From: CAVOBC01 sp963693635
GTDB taxonomy: Bacteria; Pseudomonadota; Gammaproteobacteria; Pseudomonadales; Azotimanducaceae
Direction: 5' to 3'
Assembly (NCBI GenBank): GCA_963693635.1
Contig: CAVOBC010000096.1
Location: forward strand, 1 to 14,073
Length of the DNA stretch: 14,073 nt
Under the pieces are notes generated by a model, which saw only the letters and a list, made by a program, of their open reading frames with translations, ran no database searches and had not been told where the DNA came from. The number at the start of each line of letters is the position of its first letter. The stretch's first letter is position 1. This document shows positions 6,765 through 12,951 of the stretch, in pieces. The position numbers and the translations under genes were made by a program.

Positions 6765-8015
6765 ATGAAAAGGAGATCCTTGCTCGCGGGAGCCGCGGCA
6801 CTCACCGCAGCCGGCAGCGGTTTCGGGTTGCTCTGGGCGCCGGCGGCGTCCGGCGCACCGTCGGGTGGATCGCACGATGCCTACTTTGCGCGGCTGAACG
6901 CACTTCTGAAACGCGATGGCCCGGGCCGGCCGGTCATGCTCCTCGATCTTGCGCGCATGGACCGCAACATTGATCTGATTAGCAAGTCCGTTGGCCGCGA
7001 CAAAACCTACCGGGTAGTCGTCAAGTCGCTGCCTTCGGTCCCGCTGCTCGAACACGTGACCAGGCGCGCCGGGACCGATGCGCTGATGGTGTTCCATCAA
7101 CCGTTTCTCAACGCGGTCGCCGAATCCTTCCCGGCAAGCGACGTCCTGCTCGGCAAACCGATGCCGGTTGCTGCAGCACGCACGTTCTACCGCAAGCTCC
7201 GCTCGACAAAATTTGTACCGGAGCACCAGGTTCAGTGGTTGATCGACTCACACGATCGTCTTTTGCAGTATCAGGCACTTGCCCATGAACTCGGCGTGCG
7301 GATCCGCGTCAGTTTTGAGATCGACGTAGGACTACATCGCGGCGGATTTGCCAAACCCGAAGCACTCCGCGCAGCGCTGACGGTTGTGCAGGCGGATCCC
7401 GATCACTTAAGTCTCGCCGGCCTGATGGGATACGAGGCGCAACTGACGGGACTGGGAGCAAACCTGAATCACCCTGCCGTAGCGAAGGTGCTGGGGATCT
7501 ATCGGGGTTTTGTCGACTCTGTGAACGCGGCGGGCATCGCGCCCGAAGGACTCACCCTCAACGGCGCCGGCAGTCATACCCTCGGAATCTATGAACGCGA
7601 CCGGCTAATGAACGATCTGGCCGCGGGTTCCGGTGTTGTCATGCCCACCGACTTCGACACCTTCCATCTTGGCTTGCATCAGCCCGCCCTCTTCATCGCC
7701 GCACCCATTCTAAAGCGCTACCCAGTCAACCGGTTCAGGCCTGACCCACCGGAGAACATGCGACAGATCTACTACATCTATGGCGGCGCTTGGAAGGCCC
7801 GCGTGGTGTCGCCGCCTGATGTCGGCGATGCTCCGTATGCGAGCACCAATCAGAGCCCGATCATGACCTCGGCAAGCGTCGATCTACGGGTGGACGACTA
7901 CATGTTCCTGCGACCCACACAGAGCGAATTTGTCATGCTCCAGTTCGGCGACATTCTGACCGTACGTGACGGCGAGATCGACTCGCGCTGGCCCGTCTTC
8001 CAGCAGACTGGGTAG
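6765..8015 (+). CDS. exported PLP-dependent enzyme, D-threonine aldolase/D-serine dehydratase (DSD1) family
   Basis: This is a 416-residue protein with a Tat-like leader (MKRRSLLAGAAAL, then an Ala/Gly-rich core, cleavage near ASGAPS). The mature part has the alanine racemase-type TIM barrel: MLLDLARMDRNI (58-69), the likely Schiff-base lysine K87 in RVVVKSLPSVPLL, FEIDVGLHRGGF (184-195), GYEAQLTG (222-229) and the phosphate-loop-like NGAGSHT (266-272). The C-terminal beta domain is present, but I see no HxC or HxD metal-binding pair; no histidine occurs after H305. AGGAG at 6755-6759 lies five bases before the ATG. It follows the lactone oxidase after 37 bases, so the three genes are probably cotranscribed. 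PLP enzymes outside the cytoplasm are uncommon, and Tat export would let the cofactor be loaded first. Racemase, aldolase or lyase activity cannot be told apart here. Confidence 0.85.
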   Translation: MKRRSLLAGAAALTAAGSGFGLLWAPAASGAPSGGSHDAYFARLNALLKRDGPGRPVMLLDLARMDRNIDLISKSVGRDKTYRVVVKSLPSVPLLEHVTRRAGTDALMVFHQPFLNAVAESFPASDVLLGKPMPVAAARTFYRKLRSTKFVPEHQVQWLIDSHDRLLQYQALAHELGVRIRVSFEIDVGLHRGGFAKPEALRAALTVVQADPDHLSLAGLMGYEAQLTGLGANLNHPAVAKVLGIYRGFVDSVNAAGIAPEGLTLNGAGSHTLGIYERDRLMNDLAAGSGVVMPTDFDTFHLGLHQPALFIAAPILKRYPVNRFRPDPPENMRQIYYIYGGAWKARVVSPPDVGDAPYASTNQSPIMTSASVDLRVDDYMFLRPTQSEFVMLQFGDILTVRDGEIDSRWPVFQQTG

Positions 8016-8038
8016 TTTTACCCTGGCGGGACAAAATC

Positions 8039-8173
8039 GGGGTCAGAGAAAAATAACGAATAGTTATCGTTAGTTATCCATCGACAGGGTCCGCACCAGT
8101 TGAATAGAGAAACTCAGATCGTGAGTAGAGATTCTTGGCTAACGATACCTATTCGTGGTTTTTCTCTGACCCC
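8039..8173. repeat. palindromic REP/MITE-like element, copy 2 (long form)
   Basis: The left arm (8039 on) starts GGGGTCAGAGAAAAATAACG and the right arm ends CGTGGTTTTTCTCTGACCCC. Over about 37 bases the arms are reverse complements with only a few mismatches, including the inner ATCGTTAG/CTAACGAT. It is about 60 bases longer than the other two copies because of a unique centre at roughly 8080-8136. It lies 23 bases after the PLP enzyme stop and 83 bases before the monooxygenase start. Flanks also match the other copies: AAATYGGGG on the left and CCCCACCATTC on the right. Confidence 0.85.
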
Positions 8174-8256
8174 ACCATTCGTCCTCTTCCCGCACAGTCG
8201 CTACATAATATATGGTGCGACACAGGGTTCATCTTACCCGGCCGTCAGGAGAGCAA

Positions 8257-10056
8257 GTGTCCAACCAATTCGCACAGAACAATAGCTTCGATCCATCTGC
8301 ATTACGCAGGAAATACCAGATGGAGCGCGACAAACGTATGCGCCCCGAGGGCAGCCAGCAATATCAGGAGGTTGCAGGGGACTTTAGTCACTACATTGAT
8401 GATCCCCACGTTGATGCAATCGCCGAACGAGACCCGCTCAACGATGAAATCGATGTCGTCATCATCGGTGGCGGCTTCGGCGGCTTAATTACTGCCGCAC
8501 GCTTCACCGAACTTGGCATCGACAACATCCGCATTATCGAAAAAGGCGGCGACTTCGGAGGCACCTGGTATTGGAATCGCTATCCGGGCGCAGCATGTGA
8601 TACCGAATCGTACATCTACTTACCGCTGCTTGAGGAACTCAACTTCGTCCCGAAGGAGAAGTACACCCACGCGCCAGAAATCCTGCAACACTGCCACAAC
8701 ATCGCGGAACACTACGACCTGTATGACCGGTCATGTTTGCAAACCGAGGTCAATGGCCTTGAGTGGGATGAATCTGCAAGCCGATGGATCGTGCGGACGA
8801 ACCGCGGTGACACAATGCGCGCTCGCTTTGTAGTCATGTCGAACGGTCCCATGAACCGGCCAAAGCTACCCGGTATTACGGGGATTGCTGACTACCAGGG
8901 CCATACCTTCCATACCAGTCGCTGGGATTATGTGTACACCGGCGGAGACTCGGAGGGCAACCTGCACAATCTGAAGGACAAACGCGTTGCCGTTATCGGA
9001 ACTGGCGCTACCGCGGTGCAATGTGTGCCACACCTCGGCGCGTCAGCAAAAGATCTCTACGTGTTTCAGCGCACGCCATCGTCGATTGACGTTCGCGCGA
9101 ACCGGCTAACAGACCCCGAGTGGGCAGAAAATCTACAACCGGGATGGCAGCGTGAGCGGATGGAAAACTTCAATATCCTCTGTTCCGGCGGCGTTGTTGA
9201 AGAAGACCTGGTGAAAGACGGCTGGACCGAGATCATCCGGAATCTGATCTCGATGGCGAACTATCGCGGTAAAGACACCAAATGGGATGAAGTTCCCGAA
9301 CTGATGGAACTCGCGGACTTCCAGAAGATGGAGCAGATTCGCACGAGAGCAGAAGAGATTGTTGAAGATCCTACAACAGCAGAAGCGCTCAAGCCCTGGT
9401 ATCGCCAGTTCTGCAAGCGGCCCTGCTTCCACGATGCTTACCTGCAGACATTCAATCGCGACAACGTAAAACTCATCGATACCGACGGTATCGGCGTTGA
9501 GTCGATTACTGCAACAGGCGTTATTGCCAATGGCGAAGAGTACCCGGTTGACTGCATTGTCTTCGCCACCGGCTTCGAAGTTGGCACGGAATTCACTCGC
9601 CGCGCCGGTTACGACGTCATAGGGAAAGACAACCTCAAGCTCAGTGATAAATGGGCGGATGGCATGCGAACACTCCACGGCATCCACACCCACGGATTTC
9701 CGAACCTGTTTATCATCAGCAATTCGCAGTCGGGCTTTACCACCAACTTCCCGCATTCCATGGACGAAACCGCACGACATATCGGCTACATCCTGAATCG
9801 TTGTTTAGACGAAGACATCGCGACGGTCGAAGCCACACGTGCCGCCGAAGACGCCTGGGTAGAGGAAATTATTTCGGTGTCACGCTTCAACCAGGAGTTC
9901 CAGGCGATGTGTACACCCGGCTACTACAACAACGAGGGCCAGCCCAATCCCAAAAGCGTCCAAAACGGCCCATACGGCAAAGGCTCGCGCCCCTATTTCA
10001 GAATCACCGAAGCCTGGCGAGAAGAAGGCACCATGCGAGGGCTCGACCAACAATAG
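8257..10056 (+). CDS. flavin-containing monooxygenase, Baeyer-Villiger type
   Basis: I chose GTG 8257 because AGGAGAG (8247-8253) precedes it; the in-frame ATG 8212 has no such site. The product is about 599 residues, the usual size for long-N-terminus type I Baeyer-Villiger enzymes, cytosolic flavoproteins that insert oxygen next to a ketone using NADPH and O2. Counted from GTG, the FAD Rossmann motif is VVIIGGGFGGL (68-76), followed by DFGGTWYWNRYPGAACDTES (99-118). The BVMO fingerprint appears as YQGHTFHTSRWD (213-224), with Tyr for the usual first Phe, and the NADPH Rossmann motif is VIGTGATAVQ (246-255). A conserved CKRPCFHDAYLQTFNRDNVK block follows. The gene stands alone between two copies of the palindromic repeat, so nothing nearby suggests a substrate; related enzymes take cyclic, aromatic or steroid ketones. 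The AT-rich ATAATATATGG at 8206-8216 could hold its promoter. Confidence 0.9.
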   Translation: MSNQFAQNNSFDPSALRRKYQMERDKRMRPEGSQQYQEVAGDFSHYIDDPHVDAIAERDPLNDEIDVVIIGGGFGGLITAARFTELGIDNIRIIEKGGDFGGTWYWNRYPGAACDTESYIYLPLLEELNFVPKEKYTHAPEILQHCHNIAEHYDLYDRSCLQTEVNGLEWDESASRWIVRTNRGDTMRARFVVMSNGPMNRPKLPGITGIADYQGHTFHTSRWDYVYTGGDSEGNLHNLKDKRVAVIGTGATAVQCVPHLGASAKDLYVFQRTPSSIDVRANRLTDPEWAENLQPGWQRERMENFNILCSGGVVEEDLVKDGWTEIIRNLISMANYRGKDTKWDEVPELMELADFQKMEQIRTRAEEIVEDPTTAEALKPWYRQFCKRPCFHDAYLQTFNRDNVKLIDTDGIGVESITATGVIANGEEYPVDCIVFATGFEVGTEFTRRAGYDVIGKDNLKLSDKWADGMRTLHGIHTHGFPNLFIISNSQSGFTTNFPHSMDETARHIGYILNRCLDEDIATVEATRAAEDAWVEEIISVSRFNQEFQAMCTPGYYNNEGQPNPKSVQNGPYGKGSRPYFRITEAWREEGTMRGLDQQ

Positions 10057-10067
10057 ATAAAGAAATT

Positions 10068-10144
10068 GGGGTCAGTGTAAAACAACGATATATTGTCGTT
10101 AGTATTGATCTAACAATACCTATTCGTTGATTTACACTGACCCC
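10068..10144. repeat. palindromic REP/MITE-like element, copy 3
   Basis: The left arm GGGGTCAGTGTAAAACAACG pairs with the right arm ending CGTTGATTTACACTGACCCC. The core reads TTGTCGTTAG and CTAACAATACC. It is about 77 bases and starts 11 bases after the monooxygenase stop, so on RNA it could also act as a 3' hairpin for that transcript. Its arm bases after GGGGTCAG differ from copies 1 and 2 but match each other within the copy. Confidence 0.85.
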
Positions 10145-10183
10145 ACCCTTCAGTCCGGCAGACCCAACACGCATTTTTCAATC

Positions 10184-10510
10184 ATGTTCATCTGGACCTC
10201 GTTTTTGAGCCCGCCGGGGATCGATCGGTTTGTGGTTATAGCCTCGCAGGACTCGCCTGAAATCCATAGCTACACCGACGAGGCGATTGGCCACTTCGAC
10301 CCTGATGAGTCCGTATTGGACGGCGCCCATCGAACCATCGCGGATTGGTGGAGGTCACAGGCGACAGAGGCCTCTCAACCCCTTTGGGAGTCACTGATTC
10401 AAGCGGGTGAAGTCGACCGAGATACCGCTTGGGCCTGGGCGCGCGAGGTGTGGGACGCTGACTCCGCCATTTATTTCTTAAATTACTATATAAATCAACA
10501 GGTTATGTAA
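10184..10510 (+). pseudogene. N-terminal piece of the GAF-SpoIIE phosphatase gene, ended by in-frame TAA
   Basis: From ATG 10184 the frame runs 108 residues to TAA 10508-10510; an in-frame TTG at 10127, inside the palindromic element, is a less likely start. No ribosome binding site is visible. The last part, WAWAREVWDADSAIYFLNYY, has the look of the first helix and strand of a GAF domain (ARxxxxADxAxxFL). The same frame continues past the TAA as LLHVSYQKVPAVAYFKGSGL, which is GAF-like, and on into the phosphatase gene. I therefore read this as the front of one gene cut by a nonsense codon. The first 60 residues match nothing I recognise; the nearby palindromic element may have replaced the original 5' end. 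The alternative is a separate small gene of unknown function. Confidence 0.5.
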
Positions 10511-10543
10511 CTTTTACACGTCTCCTACCAAAAAGTACCCGCT

Positions 10544-11650
10544 GTGGCGTACTTCAAAGGCAGCGGCTTGCCGCAGGATTTCTTCAATGGACTGCTTGGC
10601 ACTTGCGGCTACCCGCTCTTCGATTCGGTCGTGAAACATCGTGCGTCTTTCTTCATCGAAGATCTGAACGCCGATCCCCGCGTCACCAGCGTGCCCATCC
10701 AATCCGGACCGGACAGCGTTATCACGGAAATAACGCTCATACCGCTTTCCAGCAACACCAAGGAAAACGGCTTCCTGCCACTCGCCGATGCCCACGAATT
10801 CTTCACGCAGACGACCACCAGCATCCTGCGCAGCCTCGGCCATCTGGCGAGTGTTGCGTACGAAAACGCGTTGCTCCGCGAGAAAGAACAGGAGCAGATG
10901 CACAGGCAGCAGGAACTGGAACTCGCCCAGGTCATCCAGGGTCGGCTGCCAGTGCCTGAGATGCCGAGCATCAACGGCCTCGATCTTGCCGGCTGGAGCT
11001 TTCCCTGTGATGAGACCGGCGGCGATTACCTGGACGTTTTCAACTTCGGCGATGATCGCTGCGGCATTGTCGTCGGCGACGCTTCGGGGTACGGCCTCGG
11101 TGCGGCACTGGTCATGATCGGCGTGCGCGCCGGTTTCATGTCGCTCATCACGACCGGTCAGCCTATGGACCAGGCATTCGCTCAATTGTCTGATCGTGCC
11201 GAACAGGATTCGCCGAACGATCGCTTCATGACGCTCTTCTATGGCGAGTTTGATACAAAAGCGAGAACGCTGACGTATGCTTCCGGCGGGCACGACGATC
11301 CACTACTTTATCGCTCTGCAGACGGCTCAATCGCCCATCTCCAGTCAACCGGCCTCCCAATTGGCATGCTGCCGGGGATGACCTACGATTCAGAAGTGAT
11401 TGCAGACCTCTCGCCCGGCGACATCCTGCTCGCGAGCACTGATGGCATCACCGAGGCGTTTTCTTGCACCGGCGAAGCATTTGGCGGGGAACAGCTGGAA
11501 GCAATCCTTCGCGACTGTTCCGATGAGAGTGCCGGGGTCATCACGCAAAAGATCCTCGACGAGGTCAACACCCACGTCGGGACCGCACCGACGACCGATG
11601 ACAAAACCCTCCTTGTCGTCAAGGTGGCTGACCTCAGCTTAGCTGGCTAG
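10544..11650 (+). CDS. GAF-SpoIIE (RsbU-type PP2C) serine phosphatase, N-terminus probably missing
   Basis: From GTG 10544 the protein is 368 residues. Residues 1-110 look like the second half of a GAF sensor domain (GSGLPQDFFNGLL, then FIEDLNADPRV). A charged helix (LREKEQEQMHRQQELELAQV) leads into the SpoIIE phosphatase domain: CDETGGDYLDVF (155-166), VVGDASGYGLGAALVM (176-191), TLTYASGGHDDPLLYR (242-257), STGLPIGM (268-275), PGDILLASTDGITEAF (291-306) and TDDKTLLVVKV (351-361). The metal-binding aspartates D161, D179, D300 and D353 are present. Such phosphatases act in partner-switching pathways, dephosphorylating an anti-sigma-factor antagonist. No ribosome binding site precedes the GTG, and the frame is open back to the TAA at 10508-10510, so the GAF domain is probably cut by a nonsense change. 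No kinase or antagonist gene lies nearby. Confidence 0.8.
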   Translation: MAYFKGSGLPQDFFNGLLGTCGYPLFDSVVKHRASFFIEDLNADPRVTSVPIQSGPDSVITEITLIPLSSNTKENGFLPLADAHEFFTQTTTSILRSLGHLASVAYENALLREKEQEQMHRQQELELAQVIQGRLPVPEMPSINGLDLAGWSFPCDETGGDYLDVFNFGDDRCGIVVGDASGYGLGAALVMIGVRAGFMSLITTGQPMDQAFAQLSDRAEQDSPNDRFMTLFYGEFDTKARTLTYASGGHDDPLLYRSADGSIAHLQSTGLPIGMLPGMTYDSEVIADLSPGDILLASTDGITEAFSCTGEAFGGEQLEAILRDCSDESAGVITQKILDEVNTHVGTAPTTDDKTLLVVKVADLSLAG

Positions 11651-11662
11651 TTCTTGTCCGAA

Positions 11663-11681
11663 AATTGTCATCCTGACAATT
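11663..11681 (+). other. perfect 8-bp hairpin after the phosphatase gene
   Basis: AATTGTCA (11663-11670) and TGACAATT (11674-11681) form a perfect stem with a three-base loop, 12 bases after the phosphatase stop. It has no T run, so it is not a standard terminator. The symmetry would also suit a DNA-binding dimer. It is the first of three adjacent hairpins. Confidence 0.5.
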
Positions 11682-11683
11682 CT

Positions 11684-11716
11684 TGGGAGTCGGTTTGCTA
11701 ACAAACCTCCCATTTT
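11684..11716 (+). terminator. probable terminator hairpin of the phosphatase gene
   Basis: GGTTTG (11692-11697) pairs with CAAACC (11702-11707) around CTAA, and outside a three-base bulge TGGGA (11684-11688) pairs with TCCCA (11708-11712). ATTTT follows at once. This fits a Rho-independent terminator with a short T run. Confidence 0.5.
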
Positions 11717-11728
11717 CCTGCAGAAAAT
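11712..11728 (+). other. perfect 6-bp hairpin, third of the cluster
   Basis: ATTTTC (11712-11717) and GAAAAT (11723-11728) are exact inverted repeats around CTGCA. Its first base is shared with the stem of the preceding hairpin, so the two could be alternative or stacked structures. Its role is unknown. Confidence 0.4.
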
Positions 11729-12182
11729 GTGAGCGGCGACGGCAGGTGGCTGCTACACCTTGTGCTGGCGGCAAGCGCAGCAGCGACCCGGGTCCGCCCT
11801 CATGTGGCCTACAACCCGTATTATCTCAACGAATCCGAATCTCTTCGTCGGGCCATCGATTTCTCGACGGCCTCGGCTGGCCGACGCGGCACTACGTCTT
11901 CTCCTCAGATTTGCCGCTTGTGCTTATTGCCCGCCATCGCCGTCGTGCTGTCGCCTCTGTTCCTGGCATTTCAGCTTTGCGGCGACTGTTTAGCTTCGCG
12001 CTGACGAGGGAAGCGAAAGCCACTGCCAACCCGTATTATGTGGACTCAGGTCACCCGAGTCGGAATGGCAATGTGTAGCGATGCTGAACTGTCAGGCATC
12101 TATCTCCGGGGATCGTAGATGCGGATCAACTTTCCGGCCTGAGCGCGTCCGGTTCCACACTACTTTAATCGAGACACATCCA
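11729..12182. other. gene-free stretch between phosphatase and dehalogenase genes
   Basis: About 450 bases with no reading frame I can defend on either strand. Short open frames exist, but they are rich in Arg, Ser and Pro, as expected of GC-rich non-coding DNA, and carry no motif. The stretch holds a 13-base direct repeat (11812-11824 and 12027-12039). Its last bases should hold the promoter and leader of the dehalogenase gene, but I see no convincing -35/-10 pair. Confidence 0.5.
11812..12039 (+). repeat. 13-base direct repeat, two copies
   Basis: CAACCCGTATTAT occurs at 11812-11824 and again at 12027-12039, 215 bases apart. The flanks do not match over any useful length. It could be a binding-site pair, the edges of a lost insertion, or chance in low-constraint DNA. 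Confidence 0.3.
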
Positions 12183-12896
12183 ATGCCCCAGGTACCCGAT
12201 GGTTTTCTATTCGACGTTTACGGCACCGTCTGCGACTGGTTCACGCCGATGCGAAACGCCCTGGCATTACATATCGGTGTGGGACACCCAACCGATGCGG
12301 ACGAGCTTGCACGCCGGTGGCGCAACGGCTATGCGCGCGGTACCTCGATGCGAGTTCGCGATGATCTCGACTACATTCCTCTCACTGATATAACCCGCGA
12401 CGCTCTCGCCTCGTTGCTCGCGGAGCACGAGGTGCCGACGACAGCCCCGGAACTCGACGCGCTGAACGGTGTCTGGCGCCGATTGCCACCCTGGCCTGAT
12501 GTCACAGAAGGGCTTGCCGCCCTCAAGTCAATCGCACCGATCGCGCCGTGTTCCAATGGCCACTTCAGTGACATGGAGGCGCTTGCCCGATTCGGCGGTC
12601 TGCCGTGGACACTGCTGGCGGGATCTGAGGTCTCGGGTCAGTACAAGCCTCATGCCGACACGTATCTTAAGTCGGCGCACAAGCTTGGGGCTGATCCTGG
12701 TAACTGTTTGATGGTTGCATGCCACCAGGGCGATCTTAAGTCAGCGCAGTCTCACGGCCTGCAAACGGCGTTCGTCACGCGTCCCACAGAATTCGGCGGC
12801 GAGGGGCTTGGCGAGGAACGCGAGGTGACCGGCGACTGGGACTGGGTGGCGAGCGACTTCGTGGACCTCGCTCGGCAAATCAGGGATTCCTCCTAG
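12183..12896 (+). CDS. haloacid dehalogenase type II-like hydrolase (HAD superfamily)
   Basis: ATG 12183 starts a 237-residue protein of normal family length; the frame is open further upstream, but only this start places the HAD motif correctly near the N-terminus. Motif I is FLFDVYGTVCDW with nucleophile D11 and T15; motif II is APCSNGHF (S124, N125); motif III is GQYKPHADTY (K155); motif IV is MVACHQGDLKSAQ (D184), followed by GLQTAFVTRPTEFG. This order and spacing match (S)-2-haloacid dehalogenases, cytosolic enzymes that replace halide by hydroxyl through an aspartyl ester. The position of the usual active-site Asn in motif IV is His here (CHQGD), a variant I associate with a subgroup whose substrates are mostly untested. 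The upstream GAGA is a weak ribosome binding site. Other HAD phosphatase-like activity cannot be excluded. Confidence 0.85.
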   Translation: MPQVPDGFLFDVYGTVCDWFTPMRNALALHIGVGHPTDADELARRWRNGYARGTSMRVRDDLDYIPLTDITRDALASLLAEHEVPTTAPELDALNGVWRRLPPWPDVTEGLAALKSIAPIAPCSNGHFSDMEALARFGGLPWTLLAGSEVSGQYKPHADTYLKSAHKLGADPGNCLMVACHQGDLKSAQSHGLQTAFVTRPTEFGGEGLGEEREVTGDWDWVASDFVDLARQIRDSS

Positions 12897-12951
12897 CCAC
12901 CAGCAGTTAGCGGCCAACGGTTAGCCATCATCAGAAGAAATCCGGGTTGAA

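Noticed and set aside
9133..9780. Long minus-strand open frame of 215 codons inside the monooxygenase gene
   Set aside because: It is antisense to a gene with clear family motifs throughout; no ribosome binding site or family resemblance.
4029..10144. CRISPR-like spacing of the three palindromic repeats
   Set aside because: Only three copies, kilobases apart with genes between, and with diverged arms; this is a dispersed repeat and not an array.
10514..11293. Minus-strand open frame of 259 codons opposite the phosphatase gene
   Set aside because: The plus strand shows every SpoIIE phosphatase motif over this span; the antisense product has no recognisable domain.
11805..12039. Integron attC-like sites around the CAACCCGTATTAT repeats
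   Set aside because: No RYYYAAC/GTTRRRY pair with an imperfect palindrome between could be found.
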